Of a stretch of DNA of 64,000 nt, positions 23,013-33,566 are shown in pieces. The notes below the pieces were generated by a model. That model worked only from the letters and a program-made list of their open reading frames with translations. It did no database searches and was not told where the DNA came from. The translations under genes and the position numbers were made by a program. This DNA is from Sutterella faecalis. GTDB lineage: Bacteria > Pseudomonadota > Gammaproteobacteria > Burkholderiales > Burkholderiaceae_F. The DNA is taken from the NCBI RefSeq assembly GCF_006337085.1, contig NZ_CP040882.1, positions 62,001 through 126,000 on the forward strand. The letters are read 5' to 3'. Each line of letters begins with the position of its first letter. Within the stretch, counting starts at the first letter, position 1.

Positions 23013-24499
23013 TTGGGCTTCAACTTTTCCTTGGCTGCTGCAATACGAGCATTGATTGCTTTCGCTTCTTCGATCTTTCGGTTCAGTTCCTCCCGTTTCG
23101 CCATCGCTTTCAGAGCCGATCTCCTTTGCATTTCGTGCCAGGGGCTCTTTTGCGTCGTTTCTGAGTCTCCTTTCTTTTGACGCCCCACTTCATCAACGCG
23201 GTGATTCAGTGTCTTGGCCGTTTCTTCCGGTGTTGCGACTGACATTTTCAATTTCGTTCTGTCGTGTTCCGTGAATTCGAGCACGTGGTAGCGTTTTCGG
23301 ATTCTCGGCCCCTCTTTGGTGATCCGCTTGCGATGTTCAACCTCGTCGCACCAGAGGATTTCCACCCGCCCATCGGCATACTCCAGCAGATTGCACTCAG
23401 TCTTCATCATTGCTCCCCTCATGGAGCGGCCCACCCCGACAATCTGCAGTGTCTTGCTGCCGTAGGACACCGTCAGGTTCCTGCTGATCATACGTGTATG
23501 CCATCTGGCAAAGATCTGCTCAATGCGTTCTTTCGTTTCCTCCAGCAGCGGCGCGTGGCTATCCTTAGAGTCAGCGGGAGCAATTGCGAATTCTTGGTTA
23601 TAGCTCGCCAGCAATTCCGGCATTCGTGAATTTGCTTCCGCCATATTTCTGATGCCCAGCACACGGAACTCTTTTGGCCATCGTCCCTGCAGCGTGCTGA
23701 ATGTTCGCTCGACCCGCCCTTTGGCTTCTGGCGAATTAGCCCGTATCCCCGTTACCCCCAACTCCCGACAGACTCTTTGAAATTGTGTTTCCTCGGATTT
23801 TCCGCTCTTCGAGGGATTTACTGGGGCAAAGATGGAATGTCTGTCGCTGTACAGAGCCCATGGAATCCCATATTTTTCAATGTACTTATTCAGCAACTGA
23901 AGATATCCTTCAGATGTTTCTGTTGGATAGAAGCCGGCGACCATGATGCGGCTTGTTGCGTCATCGACAAAGATGAGAAGCGCGTAGCTGTTATCGTCTC
24001 CGGTTCCCTCGAACCATGGATGCGGACTGCCGTCAATTTGAATCAGTTCCCCAACGCTCGATCTGCGGCGGCGCAGCTTATGCGCGGTCGACCTGCGCTC
24101 CTTTGGAGTTTCTTCCGGACGAAGTGTTGTCAGGATTCGTCGTACCGTTTCAACGGAGACCTCAATACCCTCAATGAGCAAATACTTATGCAGGAGGGTT
24201 GCCTGGAAGCCCTCATATTTGCCTGTTGCAAACTCGATGATCCTCGCTCTGATCTGCGGATCGAGCTTATTGGCCGGAACACGATTCCCTTGACCGGTAT
24301 GTGAGGGCAGCCGACCTGTCTCTCGCCAGTTCTTGAGATGCCGCATAAACGTGCTGCGAGGCATCTGCATCAATGTCTTGGCATCCTCAACGCTATAGAG
24401 ATGCCTTTCGTAGCCTTCAAAAATTTCCTGAGGTGTCAGCCGAGGGATTTCGGACTCAACAACAGAAGGGCCCCGAGACTTTCTTGCTTGTTTCGACAT
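23006..24499 (-). CDS. ISNCY-like DDE transposase (497 aa)
   Basis: Integrase-core transposase. An N-terminal helix-turn-helix region (SVEDAKTLMQMPRSTFMRHLKNW) is followed by the rve-type catalytic core, with Asp in LIQIDGSPHPWFEG, Asp in ALYSDRHSIFAPV and Glu in SPEAKGRVERTFSTLQGRWPKEF. The C-terminal ~160 residues are basic (IRKRYHVLEF, ERIEEAKAINARI-type helices) and are duplicated in the inverted partial copy at 28188-28673. Complete here. Confidence 0.9.
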   Translation of the reverse strand: MSKQARKSRGPSVVESEIPRLTPQEIFEGYERHLYSVEDAKTLMQMPRSTFMRHLKNWRETGRLPSHTGQGNRVPANKLDPQIRARIIEFATGKYEGFQATLLHKYLLIEGIEVSVETVRRILTTLRPEETPKERRSTAHKLRRRRSSVGELIQIDGSPHPWFEGTGDDNSYALLIFVDDATSRIMVAGFYPTETSEGYLQLLNKYIEKYGIPWALYSDRHSIFAPVNPSKSGKSEETQFQRVCRELGVTGIRANSPEAKGRVERTFSTLQGRWPKEFRVLGIRNMAEANSRMPELLASYNQEFAIAPADSKDSHAPLLEETKERIEQIFARWHTRMISRNLTVSYGSKTLQIVGVGRSMRGAMMKTECNLLEYADGRVEILWCDEVEHRKRITKEGPRIRKRYHVLEFTEHDRTKLKMSVATPEETAKTLNHRVDEVGRQKKGDSETTQKSPWHEMQRRSALKAMAKREELNRKIEEAKAINARIAAAKEKLKPKR

Positions 24500-24725
24500 A
24501 GCAGTCTCCTTGGTAATTAAGCCGAAGGGATTTCGACTTAATATCCAAGGAATACATTATGTTAAGAGGAAATACCATTGTCGATATTCAGCATATTCAG
24601 TAGTCTCATGCAGAGGTATCCTGTCTTATTGCTGTGGTATCTCATCTCATTTCGTCATGGCATCGGGTCCCATTCATTTGTATGCAGTTCTGCCGCTGGG
24701 GCGTATCTGGACTATGGGTATAAAA

Positions 24726-24748
24726 ATCCCGCGTAAGCGGGATGCTTT
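24726..24748. terminator. Terminator inside the left end of IS66
   Basis: ATCCCGC-gtaa-GCGGGAT is a 7-bp hairpin with T-runs on both sides, so it can stop transcription entering or leaving the element. Confidence 0.7.
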
Positions 24749-24806
24749 TTATTCAGCGCCGGCAGCCGCCGGGGCCGGCGGCTTGAGGCATAGCTCAGAA
24801 TAGCCT

Positions 24807-27080
24807 TCAGTCTGCCGACTGATGCTTCTTCCACTCCCAGGGGAGCCACGGCGTCAGGTCGAAGTCTTCGAGCAGCGCTTTCATGTCCCACTTCTGGATC
24901 TTCTTGTACGGGTCCTTGCCTTCCCGGTAGGCCTTCGTCCAGCCCTTTGCATAGGCATGCCGGAATGCGGCCGCGCTATATGCGTTCAGCCACTTTTCGA
25001 GGTCGATGTCGTTCAGCTTCGCCGTCTCCGCCATCGAGATGCAGGTTGCCACTGCATCCGCCCCTTCCACGGTCTGCATAAAGTTCTGGTTCTTGCGCAG
25101 AATCGCAACCGGCCGGATGGCCCGCTCCACCGTGTTCGTTTCGAGGGGGATGCGGCCGTCCTTCAAAAACTGCTTCAGGCTTTCACGCCGGTTCATCCAG
25201 TAGACGACGGCTTCGGCCATCCGCGAATTAAATTTCTTCGAGAATTTTCCGTTTTTCTCCAGCGCCAGCTTTTCTGCCAGACCTGCGTAAAGCTTGTCCA
25301 CGGCATCAAGCACCGGCTTTGAGTAAGTTTCGCGATGCTTCTGAATGCGTGCCTCATGCTCTTCGGCGGTCTCGTCCTCAAGGCGTTCTGCAACTTCCTT
25401 TTCGTACTGGAAAATAAGCTGAATGCCGCTCAGGATGGAGAGCATCTGTGCTTCCGGAGCCGCATCAAGCGCGCGCTTCCCGATCCGCTCGGCGCGTTCT
25501 TCCGGCGTGAGCTTCTCGAGTTCCGAGAGGTACTGCTTGCACGTAACGGCTTCATAGGCTTCACGACGGGCATGCACGAGACAACTCTGCCTGAGCACTC
25601 CCTTGAGTACCGTTTCCGCCAGAGCATCGTATCCGGCATAGCCGTCGACGACGATGGCATCCATCCGGCCCTTCAGCGACTCAAGGCGCTTGCCGATATC
25701 CTCGGCTCTTCTGGAGCCGAGCGTGGAAAACCAGATGAAGGGCGTCGGACTGTCCGTTTGGGTTCCCACGGTAAAGACGTAGGTCTGCGAGCTTGTCTTC
25801 GTCTTGTCCGCGTAAGCGCCGCGGCCTTCGCTTTCCAGAATGTCGTATCGGGTTTCATCGGCCAGAAACACGCGGTCGCCGCAGTTTCCGACGATGTGCT
25901 CCATCAGCGGCCTGAGGTAGATATCCGCCCAGGCGTAGAGATTCTCAAAGAGCGTGTTCGAGCCGAGCTTCAGGCGGCTGAACATCATGTTCTCAAGCCG
26001 GTTGATCGGCAGGCCGTTGTTGAGCAGCTTCACGGCTTCGGCAAGGCAGTTCATGGAGACGGTGCGCTCCGGCTTCACGGGAAACTGCATGTGCTCCGGG
26101 AATACGGGGTGCACGGTGCGGCACTTCTCGCAATACTGAAGTTCGATCTGATTCTGCTGTCTTTCAAAGCGATCCTGCACGGCCTGAGTAACCGCAACAA
26201 GCTTCGCCACCTGTTCTCCGAGGTTTTTGAGCCTGCCGCTGCAGTGCGGGCAGCTGTCCGAAGCGCCTTTTCCCGGGGTGCGGAGCACTTCCGGAAGGTC
26301 GCTTTTGGATTTCTGCCGTCCGCGCACCTTCTCGTCAGCCGCTTCCTCCTCCTTTTCTTCATCAGAGGCTTTTTCGGCCGTCTTCTTTTCGTTCTCAGGC
26401 TTAGCCGGCTCCTCAGTCTTCTGAGGCTGCCGTGCCAGAGTGATCTTTGTCATGAGCGCCTGCGGAGTGACGGTCTCTTCGGCTTCTTCGCCGGACTTCG
26501 CTTCCGGCTTCTCATTCGCAAAAGCCTTGTCCTGCTCGTCCTGCAGCGCGGTAATGGCCGCCTGAGCCTTCTGCGCCTGCCGAATGCCCTGCTGAATGGC
26601 TTTGATGTCCGCCTGGATGCTTCCCTGGTTCTTTTTGACTTCCGCGAGTTCAGGCGTGAGCTTTTCCCCGCCCTTTCCGAAGGCGAGTTCGCGGAACGTC
26701 TCCGCATTGCGCGCTTCGGCTACGAGCTTCTGCACGCACTTCAGGAGATCATCCCAGAGCTTCAGATTGGCCTGCGGATCCAGACTCAGATTGCGCTCCA
26801 CGTCAAGGCGCATGCCGTGAATCAGCGGGGCGACTTCCATAAGAAAGGCCGCAGCCGCGGCGTACTTCTTCTCGGAGAGATCCAGCCGAATTTCCGTCTC
26901 TTTGGCATAAGCCTTCGCTGCAGATGCCGCTTTTTCGGCTTCTTCGGCCTTGCGCTCTGCCGACTGAGCCTTACGCTCCGCTGTCTCTGCTTTTCTCTCA
27001 GCAGCCTCAGCCTGCTGCCGGGATTCCTGCAGCAGGGCAATCAGTTTTTCGCGGGGAAGAGCAGAGAGATCGACGGACAT
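24807..27080 (-). CDS. tnpC: IS66 transposase TnpC (757 aa)
   Basis: DDE transposase of IS66. Residues ~1-75 are a long Ala/Glu/Lys coiled coil. A charged low-complexity region follows, then a zinc-ribbon-like segment (CPHCSGRL ... YCEKCRTVHPVFPEHMQFP). The catalytic domain has FLADETRYDILE, DAIVVDGYAGYDALAE and IPLETNTVERAIRPVAILRKNQNF. It is longer than most IS66 TnpC proteins (about 500-550 aa) because of the extended N-terminal region. Intact. Confidence 0.93.
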   Translation of the reverse strand: MSVDLSALPREKLIALLQESRQQAEAAERKAETAERKAQSAERKAEEAEKAASAAKAYAKETEIRLDLSEKKYAAAAAFLMEVAPLIHGMRLDVERNLSLDPQANLKLWDDLLKCVQKLVAEARNAETFRELAFGKGGEKLTPELAEVKKNQGSIQADIKAIQQGIRQAQKAQAAITALQDEQDKAFANEKPEAKSGEEAEETVTPQALMTKITLARQPQKTEEPAKPENEKKTAEKASDEEKEEEAADEKVRGRQKSKSDLPEVLRTPGKGASDSCPHCSGRLKNLGEQVAKLVAVTQAVQDRFERQQNQIELQYCEKCRTVHPVFPEHMQFPVKPERTVSMNCLAEAVKLLNNGLPINRLENMMFSRLKLGSNTLFENLYAWADIYLRPLMEHIVGNCGDRVFLADETRYDILESEGRGAYADKTKTSSQTYVFTVGTQTDSPTPFIWFSTLGSRRAEDIGKRLESLKGRMDAIVVDGYAGYDALAETVLKGVLRQSCLVHARREAYEAVTCKQYLSELEKLTPEERAERIGKRALDAAPEAQMLSILSGIQLIFQYEKEVAERLEDETAEEHEARIQKHRETYSKPVLDAVDKLYAGLAEKLALEKNGKFSKKFNSRMAEAVVYWMNRRESLKQFLKDGRIPLETNTVERAIRPVAILRKNQNFMQTVEGADAVATCISMAETAKLNDIDLEKWLNAYSAAAFRHAYAKGWTKAYREGKDPYKKIQKWDMKALLEDFDLTPWLPWEWKKHQSAD

Positions 27081-27336
27081 GGAATACAGGGGGAATCGGT
27101 GTTGGAACAGGGGTAATTTTACCCGTTTTCCGATCCTGTAAAAAACTCTCTTTCCCTACTGGCAGTAGCTTAAACGGCCATTTATAAGCGTTCTGAGAGC
27201 ATCAGTATTCCGGAGGTCTTTTTGCCTTCCGCACTCCTTTGCAGACTCACTGAGCGGCGCTTCCCGCACACTCTGCATGATATTGAATGCGTCGCATTTT
27301 CACTTTTCACTGTTGTCTAAAAACGAACTCAACCAA

Positions 27337-27350
27337 TTGATTTACATCAA
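27337..27350. promoter_or_regulatory. FNR-type box inside IS66
   Basis: TTGATTTACATCAA fits the FNR consensus at all ten defined positions. It overlaps the end of the IS66 tnpB ORF and lies 257 bases upstream of tnpC, the main transposase gene, in a 266-bp gap. Oxygen-responsive control of tnpC is possible but the match could be chance. Confidence 0.3.
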
Positions 27351-27697
27351 TTTTTGAGCATCCCTTGTCTCTCAACCTGCAGATTTTCTCCATCGAGGTA
27401 AGCCATCAGTTCCTCAGGCGTAATGGGTGCCGCAGCAGGTCCGGAAGCCCGCATCAGGAACTTTGCAAACCTGCCCGAATTCAGGCGCCGAACTACCATG
27501 CATGCCCCATGCTCATCCCAGAAGACGATCTTGCAGACCTTGCGGTTGCGGGAGACGAAGACAACGTAGTCATTGCCTTCGGCAACAGGAATGCCGAGGA
27601 GCGATTCAGCCATGAACGTCAGGGTGGAAAGGCCGTTGCGGCCGTCAACCGGCGTGGCGACGAGCGTCGTTTTGCGCGAGGCGAAATCAATGATCAT
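27347..27697 (-). CDS. tnpB: IS66 accessory protein TnpB (Orf2, 116 aa)
   Basis: IS66 Orf2 family, needed for IS66 transposition but of unclear biochemical role. It shows the family core GNDYVVFVSRNRKVCKIVFWDEHGACMVVRRLNSGRF. It overlaps tnpA by four bases (ATGA), so the two are translationally coupled. Unrelated to the RNA-guided TnpB of IS605. Confidence 0.9.
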   Translation of the reverse strand: MIIDFASRKTTLVATPVDGRNGLSTLTFMAESLLGIPVAEGNDYVVFVSRNRKVCKIVFWDEHGACMVVRRLNSGRFAKFLMRASGPAAAPITPEELMAYLDGENLQVERQGMLKN

Positions 27698-28110
27698 GTC
27701 CGCACTCCTGCCGCCTGCATCATCCCGATTGCCATAAGCTCGGGAGATTCAGATCTAAACTCGAGCAATGACCCGTTTGGCAGAATCAGCCGTACCTCCC
27801 GTGCCACAAGGCCGGAGGGATGGGAAATCCGTTTAACCGGGATATTGCGTCCGACTTTAGTCGCGACCTTGCGCGGCGTCACAGCGGGAAGGGTAGCCAC
27901 GGCCACGGTGCCGATCTGCGAAGCAGCCGAACGTTCAGCCGCTGCAGACTCCAAAAGACGCTCAATCTCCTTGAACTTTCGATAAAGCGTAGTAAGACAA
28001 GGCGTCTCGTCGGGGAAGAAGCATTTGAAGCGGGTCTTATGGAAGTCAATGCGGGTAAGGCCGGTTGCCTTCCAGGCGTCGTATGCCCTGCGCCAGTTGG
28101 GACTGATCAT
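27694..28110 (-). CDS. tnpA: IS66 accessory protein TnpA (138 aa)
   Basis: First gene of the IS66 operon. It starts MISPNWRRAYDAWKATGLTRIDFHKTRF, a helix-turn-helix-type N-terminus typical of IS66 TnpA, and ends in a segment VAREVRLILPNGSLLEF shared by the family. It is followed by tnpB with an overlapping start. Confidence 0.88.
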   Translation of the reverse strand: MISPNWRRAYDAWKATGLTRIDFHKTRFKCFFPDETPCLTTLYRKFKEIERLLESAAAERSAASQIGTVAVATLPAVTPRKVATKVGRNIPVKRISHPSGLVAREVRLILPNGSLLEFRSESPELMAIGMMQAAGVRT

Positions 28111-28183
28111 GAGATCCTCCTGAATGGGAACGACCTCAAGTTTCCCCGAAAGTATTTCAGCCCGCTCTACCTATAGTCCAGTT

Positions 28184-29107
28184 ACGTATGATCAGCAGGA
28201 ACCTGACGGTGTCCTACGGCAGCAAGACACTGCAGATTGTCGGGGTGGGCCGCTCCATGAGGGGAGCAATGATGAAGACTGAGTGCAATCTGCTGGAGTA
28301 TGCCGATGGGCGGGTGGAAATCCTCTGGTGCGACGAGGTTGAACATCGCAAGCGGATCACCAAAGAGGGGCCGAGAATCCGAAAACGCTACCACGTGCTC
28401 GAATTCACGGAACACGACAGAACGAAATTGAAAATGTCAGTCGCAACACCGGAAGAAACGGCCAAGACACTGAATCACCGCGTTGATGAAGTGGGGCGTC
28501 AAAAGAAAGGAGACTCAGAAACGACGCAAAAGAGCCCCTGGCACGAAATGCAAAGGAGATCGGCTCTGAAAGCGATGGCGAAACGGGAGGAACTGAACCG
28601 AAAGATCGAAGAAGCGAAAGCAATCAATGCTCGTATTGCAGCAGCCAAGGAAAAGTTGAAGCCCAAGAGATAACTCAACGGTTGAAGCACCGTTGAGATG
28701 GTGGGTCGTTAAGGCGAATGCACCGCGCGCTGCGCTTGGATGCATCCGCCTTAACTAAATGATATCTCAGGGATTTCTGTCAAGCGACTTTCGCGGCATA
28801 AAGCTTCGCGCGTCTGAAGGCCGCGCTCGTTTATTCCACGTTCGCTTGACAGAGCTTGCCTCAGTGCCCGTAGGCTAAATGCCGGTACCGCCGCCAGGTG
28901 CCGAAGTGGAGCGCTCGGCCAGCACAATGCCCGCAAACCAATCCGCGAGCTCGCGCGTTACCAGAAAAGCCGCTGTGTAGCTTTTCGCCTCCTTGAAAAG
29001 ATCAGCGCTGTTGTGAAACTCTTGCCGATTGCTGGTGTCACCCAGAGGGGCAGAAAAAGTCTCATTATCGCTGTGGGTTAGCAGTCTCATTTTTGCTGCC
29101 CGTTAAC
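28184..29107 (+). mobile_element. Partial ISNCY-like copy in inverted orientation (right arm of the inverted repeat)
   Basis: Mirror image of 22572-23495. It keeps the last ~160 codons of the transposase (28188-28673, plus strand, ending AKEKLKPKR) and the whole 3' noncoding tail. It is truncated on its left by IS66. The 5' two-thirds of the transposase and the other terminal repeat are missing, so it cannot move alone. Confidence 0.9.
28188..28673 (+). pseudogene. C-terminal fragment of the ISNCY-like transposase
   Basis: Encodes MISRNLTVSYGSKTLQIVGV to ...AKEKLKPKR, the same residues as the last 161 of the full copy at 23006-24499. The catalytic DDE core is missing. The frame is open from the IS66 junction. 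Confidence 0.9.
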
Positions 29108-30098
29108 AGATCCACTTCGTCCATCCGAGCCCGATCCTCACATCATCGACAGCGATCGCATTGAAGCGCTTGTGGTCGACAACAGTGAGAATTCCGTGCG
29201 CACCATCATTCGCCTTATCGATGTTGAGAAGCTCGGCAGCTTTGAGCGCGAGGAGCTCGACAAGCTCCGTCGTGCGTTCGGCAAGGAGCGCGCGCGTTTC
29301 ATTCAGCTCCTTCGGATGCGGGAACATCGCAGGAACTGCTGCGGCACGGGCTACCGCAGGATCAGAGACGCCATCGTGAAGGAAGACCGCATGGACAAGA
29401 ATGCGGGCGTTGACGTGCAGGCGAAGCATTCCGGCCTGCAGGCGAGGCACTGGAAGATGGCGCTCCAGTCGGCAGCGATCGTCGTCTCGAACTACTGGCG
29501 TCTGGCGCAGGCGAACGCCAAATCCGTTATTTTTGCCAAAGAGTGGACGAAGGACCTCAATGATGTGGAGCGCTTTTACATCCACATGATGCTTTCGAGG
29601 CTGCGCCCGGAATTCTTTGAGCTCATTGACGGCAAAAATCCGCACTTTGAGAGATTCCGGATGGAGGAAATCCGCGATCTGCCGAAACTCTGCCTGAGGA
29701 TCCGCCGGACGGTGAGGAGAGCCTTGGGCAGCTTCCCTAGCCCGGGCCGGTCCGTCAACGTGTGGTTCGACCAGTCCTGCTACAAGGTGCAGAACGAAAA
29801 CGGCGTCGAGTGCGTCTACCTGACGAGCATGACGAAGGGGAAGCGCATCCGCGTTGAGCTGAAGGGCATCGGCAAAGTAGGAAGCGTCATTCACCTTCTT
29901 TTCAGGAGTGACGGGAAGCTTGAGCTCCATGTCATGGAGCCTCTGAAAAAGAAGGCGCTTGAAAATGTGCCGGCCGTTCCCGAGGAAAAGTACTACTCCC
30001 GGGCTTAATGACATGGACCACCCACTGCATCGAACCCGTTCGAGCGAATGGGCGCGACAATAGGTGTATCTACCTCTAATACCGCAGGAGGCCATGCC

Positions 30099-31112
30099 AT
30101 GACAAAGAAGCATACGCAAACGACGCTTGATGTTTCCATCGAATATTCCGCGATCGGGCTGGACCTCGCCAAATACGACGTTTCCTTGGCAGCGGTGACG
30201 CTCAACGAGGGAGAAATTATTTGTATCGACCGCGTGACTTATGCCGAGCTCTATGAGCTTGCCGACAAGCTCTCCCCGACGCTGTTTGCAGTTGAACCGT
30301 GCTGCGGCTACTCGCAGCTTGCCCATGAGCTTGAAGCTCGCGGCCATGAGGTGAGCGTTATCAACGGCAAAGTCGTCAAGATGTGGATCGACACGCATAT
30401 GTCGGGCCAGAAAACCGACATCAACGATGCGCTCGCGCTTGCCCGGCTGACGGCCGATCCGGATCTTCGGCCTATTCGCGCGAAATCTCTCGAAGAATGC
30501 CGCATTATGACGGTGCAGGGCGTGCGTCAGCAGCTGATCGGACAACGTACGAAGACGCTCGTCAGCTTCAAGGGCTTTGCCCAGACCTGGGGAATCCACA
30601 TGCCTGCCGGCAGGCGCAATCTCAAAAAGATGCGTGAAGCCGTGGAAGCTAAGGCAGACATGATGGGCGACGCAGCTGTCTCTGCTCTGACGACGATGCT
30701 TGACCGCGTGAAGACGCTCGATGATCAAATTCATCAGCTCGACAAGGACCTTGAAGCACTGGTCAGCGCCAATGCCAACGGCAGGCTGCTGAAGAGCGTC
30801 ATGGGCGTCGGCACTCAGATCGCCGCCCGCTTCATTACGGTTGTCGGCGATGTAAAACGGTTTGAAACGTCACGCTCGCTTGTTGCCTACATCGGATGCG
30901 TGCCGAAAAATTACATTACGGGGCATGTGAATAAGCCCAGACAAAAGAAGAGCTCTGCTCCCGACCTGAGCAGCAAGGGCCAGGGGCGAATCAGCCGCCG
31001 CGGCGACAAATTGCTGAGATCCCTGCTGATGCAGGGTGCGGCCTGCATCTACATGCAGTACTGCAAGAGGCAGCTGCCCGACTGCCAGCTCACAAAGTGG
31101 ATTGACAAGTAG
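30099..31112 (+). pseudogene. IS110 family transposase, copy 2, truncated by a nonsense mutation
   Basis: The coding sequence matches copy 1 from MTKKHTQTTL, but CAG (Gln) of KWIDKQLAV is TAG at 31110-31112, cutting the last ~60 residues (KPYGKIMVSLAAKLIRIAWAVL...). The rest of the reading frame is intact downstream to about 31292. The loss removes the end of the C-terminal domain, so the protein is probably inactive. Confidence 0.88.
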
Positions 31113-31814
31113 CTGGCGGTGAGGAAGCCCTACGGCAAGATCATGGTGTCGCTGGCGGCGAAACTCATCCGGATCGCATGGGCGGTGCTCACCTACGGCA
31201 AAAAGTTCGACATCCACAGAGCGGGCGTCCCCCGCTCGGTGCTGGCGGCGATGGCCGTTCAACCCAGCAATGAGGCTGCCGCTGCAGCATGAGGCATCGG
31301 CAATTCCATAACTAATCGCGTGAAATGAGAAACCCTTTTCTGTAAGGCTTGTCCGACAGCTATTCATGTCGAATTGCACTTGATGCATGTGGCTTTTTAT
31401 TGGCAAGGACAAGACTTCTGATGAGTTCATTTTGGCCATGGCATGCAAGCATGCCGACAGGCCTGAGAGATTAACGGAAGCGGCCTCTCTCGTTGATGCG
31501 TGATTACTGGGACTGGAATACTGCCGGCAACAACCAAAATGACATAACACGGATTAGCCGATGTAGGGTCGCTAAGTCCGAATGCGGGCTGCGCTTCGCT
31601 TGTCGCATTCGCACATAGCGACATTGTATCGGCGGAGGTCCTGTAAAGCGGCTTACGCGGCATATCCTCAACTTCCAGAACCGCATGACTCTCGTTCAAG
31701 ATCCAGCAGGATTTTGATCATTACTACCGAAAAAACTTAAAAAATTTCATTGCGTCGCCGGCGCTTTTCTTGTACACTCGAGAGTAATATATTACTCTCG
31801 CAATTTAACTTCGA

Positions 31815-33566
31815 ATGTTCCTGAATTTCACGGTCCCGATACCCAGGCTCAAAGGAAAAATCAGTCGGCAAGGCACTAAGAGCGGAACGTACATCCACTA
31901 CGTTCTGGAGCGCAGCTACGACCCGAAAAAGAAGCACACGGTGCCCAAGCGTGTGCTAATCGGAAAATGCGTTGGTGAAACCGAGACCATGGTTCCGAAT
32001 GAAAATTTCCTGGTCTTTTTCCCTGATGCCGTTCTCCCAGAAGTCCGGGAGAGCGCCAGGCGCTGCAGCACGCTGATGGCCGGCAGCTACATCGTCATAG
32101 CAAACATCGTGCAGACGTACGGCCTCGGCAAAATGCTCCAGAAGCATTTCCTTGATCGAGCTGGGCTGGTGCTGGATCTGGCCGCCTACATGATCATTGA
32201 GGAAAGGAATCAAGGGCAGTACTACCCGGACTACGCATATCGACATCCGCTCTTCTCGAAAGACATGCGGATTGCGAGCGACGCCGCCATCTCGAGCTTC
32301 CTCGCCAACGTCAGCCCGGACCAAATTTCAGGCTTTCTGAACGACTGGAACGCAAAGCGCGATCATCGCTCACGGATCTACATTTCCTATGATTCAACTA
32401 ATAAGAACTGCCAGGCGGGAGATGTTGATTTTGTTGAATTCGGCAAGGCCAAAGTCGATCAGGGATGCCCGATTTTTAATCTTGCCGTCGCCTACGACAA
32501 AACCAATCAGGTGCCGTTGTTCTATGAATGCTACCCTGGCTCCATTAATGACGTCAGTCAGTTCAAATTCCTTGTAGACAAGGCAATTGCGTACAACTAC
32601 AAGCGTATTGGCTTCATCATCGACCGAGGTTATTTCTGCAAGATCAACATCGACTACATGGATGCGAATAACTTTGAGTTCATCATGATGGTTAAGGGCT
32701 GCAAGGCACTTGTGGCCGAATTGGTCGACAGGCTCCACGGCACTTTCGAAAATCGCGTCGACGCCTCCCTGCGCGAGCATTGCATCAGCGGCACAACGGA
32801 AAAAATGAAGATTTTTCCGGAAGACTCACGGGAGCGCTACTTTCATGTCTTCTTTAACCCCATGAAGATGGCGACGGAGCGGCGCGATATAGAAAACGCG
32901 CTGACGCAGATGCAGAAGAACTTCGACCAGTGGGTCGGCCGTGAAGTGGAGTTCGGATCCCCGCATACAGATTACTTCCAGTGTCACTACGACGAAAAAG
33001 GCCGCTTCCTTTTTGCCGAAGAGAAGAAGAGCATCATCGAGCATGCTTATTCGAGATGCGGATATTTCTGCATCATTACCTCCGAGAAAATGAGCGCCAG
33101 AGACGCTTATCTGCAGTACCGAGGCCGCGACGCCTCAGAGAAGCTCTTCAGCGCAGACAAATCATTCCTGGGCAGCAAGAGCATGCGGGTACACTCCGCA
33201 GAAGCCGTAAGAGCCAAGATTTTTATTGAATTTATTGCTCTCATTATTCGACAGAGGCTCTACAACCTCCTGAAGGATGAGATGCTCCGCCTGCCGACAA
33301 AGAGGAACTACATGACGGTTCCTGCGGCGATCCGGGAACTGGAGACAATCGAGCTGGTGAGAATCAATGACGGCAGATATCAGCTTGACCACGCAATCAC
33401 GAGGACGCAGGAAATCATCCTGAAATCCTTTGGCATGACGAAGGACAAGGTTATGTCGCAGGCCGCCGCCATCTCTGCCGCGCTTGCCGGAAAGAAAGAC
33501 AGCATGGAGGACGTCGAGGATCTGGAACCGATTGGCGAGGAGGAGAATGAAGATGCCGAAGCGTAA
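31815..33566 (+). CDS. IS1634-like transposase (583 aa, copy B)
   Basis: Same protein as copy A (5621-7372) over its whole length, with IYISYDSTN, IGFIIDRGYF and YRGRDASEKLF. Intact. The two copies lie about 26 kb apart in opposite orientation and could support an inversion, but the matching target duplications show they have not recombined with each other. Confidence 0.92.
   Translation: MFLNFTVPIPRLKGKISRQGTKSGTYIHYVLERSYDPKKKHTVPKRVLIGKCVGETETMVPNENFLVFFPDAVLPEVRESARRCSTLMAGSYIVIANIVQTYGLGKMLQKHFLDRAGLVLDLAAYMIIEERNQGQYYPDYAYRHPLFSKDMRIASDAAISSFLANVSPDQISGFLNDWNAKRDHRSRIYISYDSTNKNCQAGDVDFVEFGKAKVDQGCPIFNLAVAYDKTNQVPLFYECYPGSINDVSQFKFLVDKAIAYNYKRIGFIIDRGYFCKINIDYMDANNFEFIMMVKGCKALVAELVDRLHGTFENRVDASLREHCISGTTEKMKIFPEDSRERYFHVFFNPMKMATERRDIENALTQMQKNFDQWVGREVEFGSPHTDYFQCHYDEKGRFLFAEEKKSIIEHAYSRCGYFCIITSEKMSARDAYLQYRGRDASEKLFSADKSFLGSKSMRVHSAEAVRAKIFIEFIALIIRQRLYNLLKDEMLRLPTKRNYMTVPAAIRELETIELVRINDGRYQLDHAITRTQEIILKSFGMTKDKVMSQAAAISAALAGKKDSMEDVEDLEPIGEEENEDAEA

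Larger units (their letters stand above)
22572..23495. repeat. Left arm of a 924-bp inverted repeat (ISNCY-like 3' end)
   Basis: This stretch, from GTTAACGGGCAGC to the C-terminal coding part of the ISNCY transposase, is repeated in inverted orientation at 28184-29107. Arms are equal in length, and identity appears essentially complete where compared. They enclose about 4.7 kb including IS66. Confidence 0.9.
22572..24690 (-). mobile_element. ISNCY-like (IS1202-related) insertion sequence, full copy
   Basis: Holds one DDE transposase on the minus strand. Imperfect terminal repeats can be seen: AATGAGACTG...CCACAGCGATAATGAGAC near 22590-22625 and, read from the other side near 24655, AAATGAGATG...CCACAGCAATAAGAC. 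The right end is approximate (about 24670-24700). An unusual ~430-bp noncoding tail lies between the left end and the transposase stop. Confidence 0.75.
24703..28185 (-). mobile_element. IS66 family insertion sequence
   Basis: 3,483 bp with the three genes in the usual order tnpA-tnpB-tnpC on the minus strand. The ends are GTATCTGGACTATGGGTA (left) and, read from the right, GTAACTGGACTATAGGTA, fitting the GTAA-type ends of IS66. The flanking octamers differ (left GCTGGGGC, right GTATGATC), so the expected 8-bp duplication is missing. The right flank is an ISNCY fragment whose 5' part is absent, suggesting a deletion or recombination next to the element. Confidence 0.88.

Noticed and set aside
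25335..27116. 593-residue open frame on the plus strand
   Set aside because: Shadow of the IS66 transposase.
24695..28193. 8-bp target duplication for IS66
   Set aside because: Flanks GCTGGGGC and GTATGATC do not match, so no duplication can be claimed.
29103..30734. 543-residue open frame on the minus strand
   Set aside because: Antisense to the TnpB remnant and IS110 copy 2 across their junction; no domain.
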